Shown: positions 1-10,329 of the stretch, piece by piece
Numbering within the stretch: position 1 is the stretch's first letter
Layout: each line of letters opens with the position of its first letter
Origin: Humulus lupulus
Lineage: Eukaryota > Streptophyta > Magnoliopsida > Rosales > Cannabaceae
Length of the DNA: 64,000 nt
Direction: 5' to 3'
Assembly (NCBI RefSeq): GCF_963169125.1
Contig: NC_084795.1
Location: 144,311,766-144,375,765 of the forward strand
The notes under the pieces: model-generated
Seen by the model: the letters and a program-made list of their open reading frames with translations, nothing else
Told to the model about the DNA's origin: nothing
Database searches by the model: none
Made by a program: the position numbers and the translations under genes

Positions 1-375
1 GGCTCGTTGTAAAGTTTGTCAGATGTGCTTTGCTTGGACCTAAGGAAAGGAAGTTAGATAGAAATTTTAGTTGTTTAGCTATGAATGGTAAGGTTGGCTT
101 GTATGAATAGTAATGTTATGTATGATGATACTTTTGCGATATGAATTGTCAATTGCTAATTGGTGTTGATATGACTGGATTGTATGTCATTGAATGTTGT
201 GTGATATGTAATGGTTGTTAGCATGATGAACGCAGCACAACAATAAGGGGTTACTATGAATGTGAAGACGTAACCCGAGTTACTAAGGATATGAAGACGT
301 AACTCATAGCGCGGATGCGTCGAGAGTATTCAATGACCAGAGATCCTGTTTACCTCAAGAGGTGACATGGACAAG
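1..375. other. Unresolved LTR-like flank
   Basis: No coding sequence is seen. The stretch has short direct repeats around the words 'gaagacgtaac' (near 265 and 294), like R/U5 parts of plant gypsy LTRs. It was contiguous with 2493 onward before the solo LTR at 381 inserted, because TTAGC is duplicated on both sides. Family unknown. Confidence 0.3.
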
Positions 376-380
376 TTAGC

Positions 381-2492
381 TATAGCGACCTAAATTTGCT
401 AATAAGGCTTAGGACCTTGATTAGCATGCTTGGAGGGCAATAAGTGAATATGTGATTGGAGATGCATGTTTAGGTGAATTAAATATGCATGTGGGCCCCG
501 TTTGATTATTGGGGGCATGTTTGTAATTTTAGCCCGTTGAGGGCATAAACGTGATTATTATGATATATTTGTGATATATCGTGTTGCACGATCTGAGACA
601 GTCTTAAGGAGCAGTTAGCTAGAAAGTCACAATGGGGTCGAAAACCCGACTTGGGGCAAGTCGAGGGGTATTTCGGGTATTGGACGTTTTTATGGGGTTA
701 TCGGGTTATGGAAATAAATATTTGGAGATATACTTGAAGTTAGAATGTTTAGGAGGGAATATTGGGGAAATTTACCATTTTTCCCTCGGGGACGTTTTTG
801 GTACCCCGAGCCTTTGAGGTAACCTTGGAAACTTAAGTTGAATAAAACAAAGTGATGAAGCACTCAGAAACTAAGGGAAACCAACTCTTTTTCCTCTCTC
901 TCTCTCTCTCTTGGAGGTTTTTCTCACTTTGGAAGCTTGGAGACTTTGATCCATAGGGGGGATTTTCGCTTGGAAATTAAGGGTTGAGGATTAGCTGAGG
1001 GCCAAGTTATCAGTTAAGGTAAGGATTCTAGCACTTGATTATCTGATCTGTGTTTGAATTTCTGCTGGTGTTTTAAGGTTGTGCATGTGAGTTCGGTGGA
1101 GAATCACTCTTGAGTTTTAGATGAGGTTTAAGGTAAATTCTTGTTAGGTTTTGTTGCTGAGACTATGGTAGAACTTATGTGATGATTAGTTTGAGTTGTT
1201 GGATGGATTTTGGGGTAAATTGGCTTGGTTTTGGAGGTTAAAATGGAGGATTTTTCTGGGTTTGATGGGTCGGGCCGCGGCATTGTTCTTGCTGAGTCAC
1301 GACCCTCTAGAACAGGTTGGAGGCCAGGAAGAGGGGCAGGCCGCGGCATGCCCTAGCTTGGGCCTTGGCGCGCCTACCCTGTTTTGGGGTTAGGGTCTCT
1401 GGTTGAGGCATGTCGCGGCATTGCTTCATGGAGCCACGACATGTAGTGTGTTTTCGGGTTTTAAGGAGGTTTTAGGCTCGAGAATCCAATAGTCAAGGCT
1501 CAGGATGGATTTTATTACCCGGATTGATAGAATTCAATGTCCTAGAGACTAGAATTATGACCTAAAGTTATTTAATGGGTTAGAACTTGATGGATGAATA
1601 TTGTTGATCCGTTGTGACTAGGGTTCAACGAGGCTCGGACTAGGGGACTGTGCTTGGGACACAGGTAAGAAAACTATTGTACCCGTAGAGCAGAGCGAGG
1701 CCCTATAGCTTGTGTCACATGGCACGGCCCTATACGATTGTGTTGCAGGGCGTAGCCCATTGAATATGGTTATACGTGTTTAAGTATTTATTTAATTATA
1801 CCATGTGCGCATATATGTGAATGAACAGCAAGCCGGGAAAGGCAAGGGCCAAGAACGGCGAGGGTCGGGAACGGCAAGGCCGAGTACGGCAAGGGGCTGG
1901 GAGCAGCATTTAGCACGCGAAGTGGGAGTTGCCAGGGTGAGACCCTATAGGATACCTAGGATATCCTCATGGTGTAGACTGCGAACCCAGGGTGTGGTAA
2001 AGTGCCTGGGAAAACATGGTCGTATGTGTTTAGCTTATTGGCGGTTTAATTGTATGTTGAATGATAGATATGCATATGTTAATTGTTTGTATGAGTTGTC
2101 TTGCTAGGCTTTGGCTCAAGGGTGCTCTATGGTGCAGGTAAGGGCTAGGGGAAAGTCGACCAACCATAAGTACAGAGAGTGTGAGCCGACACGTACATGT
2201 TTGGCCTGCCTGACTGCCACAGCCAAGGGTATTTTTGGGAGACGCTTGTATTAAACCTAGTTTTGTCGTTTAGTTGAATTTAATCATATTTTGGTATTGT
2301 AAATATTTCTAAACAAGTATTTTGAGATCCCAAATGTTATACAATTTATAATTTTCAATGAATGGCTGTACTTACAAATTATGCGACTTTGTCTATGGTT
2401 TAGCTAAACTTTTGTCTTAAAACCTCGGTTAGCGAGTTAATTGCACGTTTTATACTCACTTAGTAACGGCTCTAAGCAAGTAGGGTGTTACA
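381..2492 (+). mobile_element. Solo LTR, Tekay-like Ty3/gypsy
   Basis: A 2112-bp LTR starts TATAGCGACC (first dinucleotide decayed from TG) and ends GGGTGTTACA. It is flanked by a perfect 5-bp target duplication TTAGC at 376-380 and 2493-2497, with no internal region between, so it is a solo LTR left by LTR-LTR recombination. It resembles the solo LTR at 30306-32470 along its length: a shared start, a shared block near 2130 ('gtgcaggtaagggc') and a shared 3' end (GTAG-GG..-TTACA). It holds a TC microsatellite near 891-912 and four degenerate copies of a ~16-bp 'ggnaacggcaag' unit at 1832-1894. Short ORFs inside are chance. Confidence 0.8.
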
Positions 2493-2497
2493 TTAGC

Positions 2498-2672
2498 GGG
2501 CCATGTTCACAAAGACATGATGTTATGTTTATGATTACTATGTATATGATGTTTATGTTATGATGTTATGATGATGATGATGACCATGTTTATGATGCCT
2601 ATGTTATGATGAATATGTTTATGTTTATGATGATGATAGTTACGATAATGATGCTATGATGTATGAAGACTC
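2498..2672. repeat. Degenerate ATG/TTATG-rich low-complexity tract
   Basis: About 150 bp built from ATGATG, TTATG and TGTTTATG words. It separates the TTAGC duplication from an abrupt start of reverse transcriptase coding at 2673. A Tekay-like element should have a primer site, gag and protease here, so those ~2-3 kb are missing and the tract marks the junction. Confidence 0.7.
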
Positions 2673-3900
2673 ATGGCACCTACCGAACTCAAGGAGTTAA
2701 AGACACAGCTACAAGAACTCCTATACATGGGTTTCATTAGACCAAGTCATTCACCATGGGGAGCACCGGTTCTATTTGTGAAGAAAAAGGACGGAAGCAT
2801 GCGGATGTGCATAGATTACTGCGAGTTGGATAAGGTGGCGATTAAGAATAAGTACCCGCTACCCAGAATTGACGACTTGTTTGATCAACTCAGAGGTGTG
2901 ACCGTGTTTCAAAGATTGATTTACGGTCCGAGTACCATCATCTCAAGGTATAGGGAGAAGATACTTCCAAGACATCCTTTAGAACTCGTTATGGGCATTG
3001 CGCATTTTTAGTTATGTCTTTCGGTCTTACCAATGCTCTAGCCGCATTTATGGATTTAATGAATAGGGTCTTTAAGGACTACTAGTATAAATTCATCGAA
3101 GTATTCATCGACGACATCTTGGTGTACTCAAAGGACGAAGTCGAGCATGAGGAGCATTTAAGTTTAATCTTGTTACGATTAAAGGAGCATCAACTTTACG
3201 CCAAGTTCAAGAAGTGAAAATTTTGGCTTTCGCAAGTAGCATTCCTCGGGCACATTGTATCCAAGGACGGAGTTGTAGCAAACCCATCTAAGGTAGAGGC
3301 TATGAAGGATTGGCCAAGACCAAAGAACGCATCAGAGGTAAGAAGCTTTCTGGGATTAGCAGGTTATTATCAGAGGTTTGTAGAGGGCTTTTCTAAGATA
3401 GCCACTCCACTCACCAACCTGACCCGGAAGCAACAAAGGTTCAAATGGTCTGATAGATGTGAAGAGAGCTTCCAGTTGCTTAAGGATAAGCTATGCTAAG
3501 CACCAGTACTTTGTGTACCAACACCCAAAGACAAGTTTGTAGTCTATTGTGATGCGTTGAAGCAAGGGTTGGGTTTTGTGCTGATGCAAAATGACAAGGT
3601 GATAGCCTACGCCTCAAGATAGCTGAAGGAATACGAGCAACGCTATCCAACACACGATATGGATTTTGCAGCGATGGTCTTTGAATTAAAAATCTGGCGC
3701 CACTATCTTTATGGAAAATGGTGTGAGATTTATACGAACCACAAAAGCTTAAAGTATTTCTTCACTCAGAAAGAGCTTAACATGAGGCAGCGCAGGTGGT
3801 TAGAACTAGTGAAGGATTATGACTGCGAAATCCTATACCAGCCAGGAAAGGCAAACGTAGTTGTTGATGCGCTAAGTAGGAAGAGTTATGGAAGTCTAGC
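2673..3900 (+). pseudogene. Tekay-like reverse transcriptase and RNase H remnant
   Basis: RT coding starts abruptly with [10 protein letters not shown] and continues through [18 protein letters not shown] and [15 protein letters not shown], which is chromovirus (Tekay/Del type) RT. A one-base shift near 2910 moves the first catalytic Asp (KIDLRS) to another frame; the FIDDIL catalytic pair lies at 3104-3121. Stops interrupt it near 2965, 3091, 3216, 3498 and 3620. RNase H begins near 3540 (YCDA). Its catalytic Glu is replaced by Asp (HDMDFA, 3654-3671) and its second Asp by Asn (YTNHKSL, near 3735), so the enzyme is dead even apart from the stops. The connection domain reads RSFLGLAGYYQRFVEGFSK at 3341-3397. 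Confidence 0.9.
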
Positions 3901-5254
3901 AACATTAGTTGGATTAGAAAAGCCGCTACAGCAGGAGCTGATTAGTGCCAAAATAGAAGTAGTCATCGGTAATCTAGTTAACTTGTCTATCCAGTCAAGT
4001 CTATTAGAAGAAATATGGATTGGGAAAGGGAATGATGACACATTAGTAGTACATATGGATGCAGTTAAAGAAGGAAAGGCCACAAATTTCTCAATATCAG
4101 GGTCAAGGTTATTAAGATATAAGGATCTGGTATGCGTGCCGAATGATCAAGGGATTAAGATGAAGATTTTAGAAGACGCGCACACTACCCCATACTCGGT
4201 TCACCCAGGGTCCACCAAGATGACTCACGACATTAAGGCAATATATTGGTGGCCAGGAATGAAGAAAGATATAGCGAAATTTGTGTCTAAATGTTTAGTA
4301 TGCCAGCAAGTGAACACAGAACATCAGTGGCGTGTAGGCTTATTGCTACCACTTAGCATTTCAAAATGGAAATGGGATGATGTAGCCATGGATTTCGTGA
4401 CGGGTTTGCCACGAACAAATAAGCAGCATGATTCAGTTTTGGTAGTACTAGATAAACTAACCAAGTCAGCTCATTTTCTTCCTGTTAATACTTCATATAC
4501 AGCAGATCAATACGTAGACATATATGTTTAATAAATAGTACGACTGCATGGAATCCCTAAGATGATAGTATCTGATAGAGGATCGGTGTTTACATCAAGA
4601 TTTTGGGGAAGTGTGCAGCAAGCCATGGGTACCAAGTTAAGTATTAGTACGACATTTCATCCTTAGTAAAACGGTTAGTCTGAGCGTACCATACATATTT
4701 TAGAAGATATGTTGCACGCTTGTGTACTTGATTTCGGAGGATCATCGAGTAGGTATTTGCCGCTGATAGAATTCTCCTACAACAATAGCTACCAATCAAT
4801 GATTATGATGGCACCCTACAAGCTACTTTATGGAAGAAGGTTTCGATCGTCGTTACATTGGGACGTGGTAGGAGAAAGCCAACTTCTTGGTCCCGAAGCT
4901 GTTAGAAAAGCTCAGGAAGTAGTAGCGCTGATTAGAAAACGTATGCTCACTTCTCAAAGCCGTCAGAAAAGTTATGCGAATGCCAAGCGGCGTGATGTGG
5001 AATTCAAGGTCAGAGATCAACTCTTCTTAAAGATATCTCCTATGAAAGGTGTGATGTGGTTTGGGAAGAAAGGCAGGCTTAGTCCCCGGTTTATAGGTCC
5101 TTTTCAGATATTGGACAAAGTGGGAGTAGTTGCATATAGATTAGCCCTACCGCCAGCTTTAGCAGATAGCCACAATGTGTTCCACATCTCGATGCTACGA
5201 AATTATGTGTCAGACCCATCTCACGTCCTCAAGTATGATACAATAGCACTCTAG
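3901..5254 (+). pseudogene. Tekay-like integrase remnant
   Basis: The HHCC zinc domain is visible: HTTPYSVH at 4181-4204 and the CxxC cysteines at 4292 and 4301. The DDE core has Asp in MDF (4391), Asp in SDRG (4574) and Glu in SER (4682). Two adjacent TAA codons at about 4529-4534 and three stops at 4664-4678, where relatives read P-Q-T-D/N-G-Q, kill the frame. The last 181 codons (4709-5254) are open and hold the GPY/F module (RLSPRFIGPFQILDKVG). The element could not integrate with its own enzyme. Confidence 0.9.
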
Positions 5255-5434
5255 AAAGACTTGAGTTACGATGAATGACCGGTTAGCATCCTAGATAGAG
5301 GGATGAAGCAGTTACTGTCCAAGAATATTCTGATAGTCAAAGTCCTATGGAGTAATAGTTCTGAACGAGAGACAACGTGAGAGTTGGAGGAAGACATGTT
5401 AGCACGGTATCCGGAATTGTTTGGTAAGTAAATT
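5255..5434 (+). pseudogene. C-terminal chromodomain (Tekay type), disrupted
   Basis: After a stop at 5252-5254 the same frame continues as a chromodomain-like tail: SILDRGMKQL, VKVLWSN, then ELEEDMLARYPELFGK, ending at TAA near 5432. This order (ILDR, VKVLW, TWELE, YPELF) is the chromodomain that chromoviruses carry behind integrase and use to target chromatin. The conserved Trp codon before ELEED is TGA at 5378-5380. Calling the clade Tekay rests on this tail plus the RT style. Confidence 0.8.
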
Positions 5435-5448
5435 TCGAGGACAAAATT

Positions 5449-5467
5449 CTTTTTAGTAGGGGAGAAT
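5449..5467 (+). other. Polypurine tract
   Basis: AGTAGGGGAGAAT lies immediately before the TG that opens the 3' LTR at 5468 and follows the end of pol, which is the position of the plus-strand primer tract. Confidence 0.8.
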
Positions 5468-7288
5468 TGTAGAGTCCCAGAATTTTACTTAGCTAGTTAG
5501 ATAGTAGTAGTAGTAGTAGTAGTAGTTATAGTATGATAGTTACTGTGGATTTTGGTTCAAGCCGGGACTTAGTTGAACACTCGTAGCAACACTTATAGAT
5601 TTTATAAGTCTAACCTATAGTTTAAGAATATTAATTATAACATAAGATTTGATTAATATAAAGATGTCATTTATTATACTCTAAGGTTTAGATAGAATTA
5701 ATAAGATCATGACACTTGTCGTGTGCATGTTTATTTAAGGATTTATTTATAGTTTAAATAAAAGAAAGATCTAGAAGCTCTAGAACCTTCTAGCAGCTGA
5801 TAGGGTCAAATATTGACTATCCAATTCAAAATAAGCTAAAATAGTGCAATTACGTGTCTAATATTTCAACGTATGCCGATATATTGCAGCTTAGGGGGCA
5901 ATTTATTGCCACACGGGGAATACAAAAAACACATCAACTTCGCACAAATGAAACCACGAGCACTCGGGACTTAGGGCCATAATTTCAAACGTTGTTGAAA
6001 CCGATCTTGATTCATTCCTTAACCTCTTCACTAGCCTCTAAACGTTTTGACCAAGTCTTCAGCACCTGTTGAACGAATATTCAAATATTTTTCAATAAAT
6101 ACTCATTATTTTTATTCAAGCTAAAATTTCACTCCTTGAACTCTATAAATAGGACCTAGTACCCAGCCATTTCTCTCATTCTTCAAGCTGTGTTCAGAGC
6201 CTTCAAGCTACTAGGGTTACTATAGAGTGATAAACAATTGGGTTGGGATAAAAGCTTTATCATCTTAAGCTTTATAAACACTTGGGAAGTGAGATAAATA
6301 TTGTGTTTTCAATATCTACGTGTAGTTCGGTTCTAGTACATTCAAAGGTATTCCTAATCTTAAGTTCATTTATGTATGGTTCATTAGTTTCCTTTAGTTT
6401 TCTTTATTCAAATCCAAACTCGATGTTTTCAATTCTTGGTTAGGTATTTAAGTTCTTTGAACTTAAGGTTTCTTTTCGGTAAGCTTCGTCTTGGTGGTTT
6501 AGTTGTCTTCTTTATCATCTCTTATCTTTAGAAATACTCACCATTCTTATTGTTGGTTTTAGGAGTGTTCCAAATCCCGTCCTTGTTCTCAAATATCTCG
6601 GTGTTGGTAAGGAAAATAGGGGAGAATTTTATGTTTATATGATATGTTATGCTTATGTTATGCTATCTTATGTTCACATTATGTATAGTATATAGTCCTT
6701 GGGCATATGACTTGTCTAGCTAGCAAGCCCCAAAAATTTATGGCCATATGATTTGCTTAGTTAGCAAGCCCCACAAATCTATGGGCATATGACTTGCTTA
6801 GTTAACAGCCCCAAGAGGTATGATGGTCATTGTAGTTTAGTATATGTTTTTTATATAGTTTTATGTATATGTTTATATGTGTTAGTAAATTTTCCTTGCT
6901 GGGCATTAGGCTCATTCCTTTATTTTTATGTATGCAGGAAAATAGTTATGGCGGCGGAAGGATTCTTGGTAGCTTGGTTTTTGTATTAAAGATTAGGGGA
7001 TTTGATGGACTGCGTGAACGATTCGAGGACGACATTATTTTCAGTCTCTTTAAATTATGTTTCTTTATGTATTTTCCGCATTTAGCTTTGTAAACAATTT
7101 CCTTTAGTTTAAAGTTATGTTTTATTTTAAAACAATTGGATGCCATATCACTCATTTATGTATTTCAATATTTACTTTGGAGTTTTTAATAAAATTATGA
7201 TTATTTCTTATGTATGTTTTCTCAAAAATAGTGGCTATGTTTAGTAGTTTTAATGGTTGAAAGTCTTAGAATTAGTTGGGTCATTACA
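5468..7288 (+). mobile_element. 3' LTR of the Tekay-like element
   Basis: Starts TGTAGAGTCCC right after the polypurine tract and ends GGGTCATTACA (1821 bp). No coding. It contains a (TAG)n microsatellite at 5502-5526, a CT-rich leader-like part, and three tandem 41-bp units beginning at 6701, 6742 and 6783 (each starts GGNCATATGA and ends near CAAGCCCC). It is not the partner of the LTR at 381-2492, which has its own target duplication and a different sequence; the partner 5' LTR is missing. Confidence 0.75.
6701..6820 (+). repeat. Three 41-bp tandem units inside the LTR
   Basis: Starts at 6701, 6742 and 6783 share GG(G/C)CATATGA(C/T)TTG followed by GCAAGCCCC. The period is 41 bp with a few substitutions per unit. 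Confidence 0.8.
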
Positions 7289-7293
7289 CAAGT

Positions 7294-7539
7294 ACCATGA
7301 ACAAAACAGGTCAGGTCGACCACCCCATGGGTGATAGGCCGACCACCCTATAGGGTTGATGGACTGGCCGACCAACCCATAAGGTACATGGCTAGGAATC
7401 TCCCTACCAATGCCTTTTTTGTTTTTGTTTTTGGCACTTTCGGAACATATGTTGAACAAATATCCTAGAAGAAGCTTGCTTGGTACTTAAGGTCACGCCC
7501 TCATTGTTCGTGTATAACCCAATTGGTATGTACTATATG
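7294..7539 (-). other. Element A distal tail with GGCCGACC repeats
   Basis: Three copies of a GGCCGACCAnCCC motif lie at about 7314-7380, like those in the U3 of element A's 5' LTR (29500-29735). The sequence to the right does not match the LTR end, so a rearranged 3' LTR piece is possible but unproven. No coding sequence is seen. Confidence 0.4.
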
Positions 7540-7579
7540 CCCCCAAAGTGATCATGGGTTTAAAAGCCTTGGTCACTTG
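7540..7579. promoter_or_regulatory. Hairpin plus C-tract module, element A copy
   Basis: CCCCC is followed by arm AAGTGATCATGG (7546-7557), loop, and arm CCTTGGTCACTT (7567-7578): twelve pairs with one U.G and one mismatch. It is homologous to the modules at 17641-17683 in B and 38191-38231 in C. Confidence 0.65.
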
Positions 7580-7862
7580 CCACTTTGCCATGCCTTGCTT
7601 CGAGCATTTAGACACATCATACTATCCTTTTCACCCAATGATACAAGCAGCAAATGCTTGTCCCTCATTGGTAGTCGGGTGATGGTTTCATACCCAGTAG
7701 TAATGATACCTATACACAGATGCATATTGTGTAACAAGTGTCGATCACGATCTATGTAATCTCTCGTGTACTTGTTATAATGATTGTAGACAAAAGTGTC
7801 TAAGTTGGACCAAGCAGGTCTATATGGGCTAATCGAGCCTGTAACAATTCTTTGATACAATT
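7580..7862 (-). other. Element A spacer without coding
   Basis: The sequence between the hairpin module and the minisatellite corresponds to the 3' untranslated part downstream of pol. Small ORFs on both strands show no domain or family match. Nothing else was recognised. Confidence 0.4.
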
Positions 7863-8452
7863 ATCGATCGGTCCCTCAAGGACTAGATTCGATTATGATC
7901 CAATGATGGAAACTGGTCTTCGGACCAGTCTCTTGTTTTTTTTTTATCGTATGGGTCGATAGGTTCCTCAAGAACCAGGATCGAACGTGATCAAATAATG
8001 ATGGCTGGTCCGAGGACCAGTCTCTTTAGTTGATCGTATGGGTCGATAGGTTCCTCGAGAACTAGGATAGAGCGTGATCAATAAATTTAGCGACAATGTC
8101 CCAGGACCTGTCTCTTGTTTGGATTATATCGGTCGATAGGCTCCTCTAGAACCAAGATCGAACATGATCCATAATTTGGTGACAAGGTCCTAGGACCTGT
8201 CTCTCTTGTTGATCGTGTGGGTCAATAAGTTCCTCAAGAGCCAGAATCGAATGTGATCAAATAGTTTGGCAACAAGGTCCTCGGACCAGTATCTCATTTG
8301 GATCTTATGGGTCGACAGACCCCTCAAGAACCAAGATCGAACATGATCCATTAATTTGACAACAAGGTCTTAGGACCTATCTCTCTGTTGGATCATATGG
8401 GTCGATCGGTCCCTCAAGGACCAGAATCAAACATGATCCGATTGGGTTGACA
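7863..8452 (-). repeat. 90-bp minisatellite, about seven copies
   Basis: The anchor GGGTCGAT (or a one-base variant) recurs at 7953, 8040, 8130, 8219, 8309 and 8399, giving periods of 87, 90, 89, 90 and 90, with a further unit starting near 7863. Each unit carries two imperfect palindromes, GGTTCCTCAAGAACC and GGTCCnnGGACC, and the word GATCGAACnTGATC. It sits directly behind the last pol domain of element A, in the region where integrase should be. Tat/Ogre elements are known for variable tandem repeats in the region downstream of pol. Confidence 0.9.
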
Positions 8453-8518
8453 GGTCTGATGGAGAAATCCCTCGTTGAAAGAAATTTAATGAATTATGTG
8501 AAACTTAAGAAATTAAAT

Positions 8519-9030
8519 TCATTCATTCATTGAAGCACAATTTTTGTTACATAGATAATTAAAAAATAACACATTTTCCTCCTGCTCGGCTATGCTTCTT
8601 TCTGCCAAGTATTCAACGGGAATGAGATTCAGAGTGTCCGCATCTTTGGCCCTGGCAAGCTTGGCTAAGGCATCAACATTGGCAATTTTCTCCCTCATGA
8701 CTTGTGTAATTGAGTATTTCTTGAACTGCGCCAACAAGTCCTTCACCTTGTTCAGGTACTGCACCATCCTATGTCCCTTGGCTTAATACGCCCCCAGTAC
8801 CTGATACACCACTAGATGGGAATCACTGAATATCTCTAGGGATTATGCATGCACATCCTGAGACAAGTGTAATCCTGCTAATAATGCCTCTTAATCAGCC
8901 TCGTTGTTTGAAGCGTTGAATCCAAATCTAAAAGCACAATGGATTTGGTGATTCGCCGGATTGATTACTGTGATTCTTGCGCCTGAGTTGTGTTCATTGG
9001 ATGCTCCATCAACATATAGCTTCCATATAG
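8519..9030 (-). pseudogene. Second (additional) RNase H of element A
   Basis: Reading down from 9030: WKLYVDGASNEH (first Asp), FGFNASNNEAD (Glu region), IFSDSHLVV (Asp), then VDALAKLARAKDADTLNLIPV. This is the extra RNase H that Tat-clade elements carry behind their degenerate gypsy RNase H. Stops fall in the Glu region (a Tyr codon is TAA, near 8892) and near 8783. Downstream, where B and C continue into integrase, the reading frame ends and gives way to the minisatellite. Confidence 0.8.
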
Positions 9031-10325
9031 GAGTATCTCCTTCTTTCTCGGTATCTCCATTCTTTGATTGGTAGGAAGGGTCTTCAAGGTTGGTGCCTTT
9101 GAATATGAAGTATGCCAATGCTTGTCCTTTTATCGCCGTCCTTGAATGATAAGTGATATCAAACTGTCCTAGTTTGACTGCCCACTTCAGTAATCGTCTC
9201 GAGGCCTCTGGTTTCTGGAGAACCTGTCTCAATGGTTGATTGGTCAGGACTCGGATCGAGCGAGCTTGGAAATATGGACGCAGCTTTCAAGAGGTGATTA
9301 CTAAACCGTAGGCTAGCTTTTCAAGAGGGGGATACCTAGACTCCGCACCTACAAGCCTTTTACTGATATAGTATACAGGGTGTTGTACCTCGTTCTCTTC
9401 CTTGACCAAAGCAACACTGATTGCATGCCTGGTGATTGCCAAATAGATGAATAATACTTCACCATATATTGGCTTTGCTAGGACGGAAGGTTGGGCGAGG
9501 TGTTCCTTCAAGGCTTGGAAAGCTTCGTCAAATTCCTTGGTCCATTGGATCTTCTTGCTGCCCCTCAGTAAGTTAAAGAAAGGGACACATTTTTCCGTAG
9601 ACTTTGATATGAACCTACTGAGGGCAGCTACTCTTCCAGTTATGCTTTGAACTTCTTTGATTGTGGTAGGTGACTTCATGGAGATCAATGCTTTGATCTT
9701 CTCGGGGTTAGCCTTGATTCCACGTGAATTGACTATGTATCGAAGAAACTTACCAGAGCCAACTCCAAATGAGCACTTGAGAAGGTTTAGCTTCATGCTA
9801 TACTTTCTAAGTATTGCATAGCATTCCTCTAAGTCTTGAACATGCCCTCCAGCTTCTTTGGACGTGACCAACATGTCATCGACGTATACCTCCATATTTT
9901 TGCCGATCAAGTCTCGGAACATGCCATTCACTAAATGCTGGTAGGTGGCTCTTGCATTCTTCAAGCCTAATGGCATCACCTTATAACAATACCATCCCTT
10001 GTCTGTCCAGAAGCTAGTATGTTCCTCGTCGGGAGGGTCCATACTTATTTGATTATACCCAGAAGACACGTCCATGAATGAGAGTATTTCATGTCCTGTT
10101 GTTGCATTGACAGTTGGTCTATTCTGGGTAGTGGAAAGCAGTCTTTGGGGCAGGCCTTGTTAAGATCTGTGAAGTCCACACATGTTCTCCACTTCCCGTT
10201 TGACTTTGGGACCAGCATGGGGTTTGATACCCAATCTGGGTAGTAAGCCTCCCTTATAAAACTATTTTCCTTGAGCCGCTCGACCTCCTCCTTCAGGGCT
10301 TGAGATCGATCTTATTCTTATCCTT
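9031..10325 (-). pseudogene. Reverse transcriptase and degenerate RNase H of element A
   Basis: The longest open part (10075-9287, 262 codons) reads MDVSSGYNQISMDPPDEEHT, then MEVYVDDMLVTSK (catalytic pair near 9880) and RISKRLVGAESRYPPLEKL-type RNase H. The RT N-terminus (FIREAYYPDWVSNP, NGKWRTCVDFTDLNKACPKD) lies at 10100-10310 in another frame. The first RNase H has YLAITRHAIS where active relatives have an Asp, and TNQPLR where they have TDHxPL. This matches the known loss of activity of this domain in the Tat clade. At about 10328 RT joins gag directly; protease and linker are deleted. Confidence 0.85.
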
Positions 10326-10329
10326 CTTT

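Noticed and set aside
1805..2107. Plus-strand ORF of 100 codons
   Set aside because: It lies within a solo LTR, has no domain and covers a short GGCAAG-type tandem repeat.
372..7293. CAAGT at 372-376 and 7289-7293 as target duplication of one element 377-7288
   Set aside because: The LTRs at both ends are different sequences, and TTAGC flanks the first LTR perfectly as a solo LTR. The CAAGT match is probably chance.
7523..7860. Overlapping ORFs on both strands (78 and 95 codons)
   Set aside because: They sit in the spacer of element A with no match to the antisense genes of B and C, so they are not evidence of a remnant of that gene.
7863..8452. CRISPR-like array
   Set aside because: The units are contiguous 90-bp tandem copies without unique spacers, in a plant retroelement.
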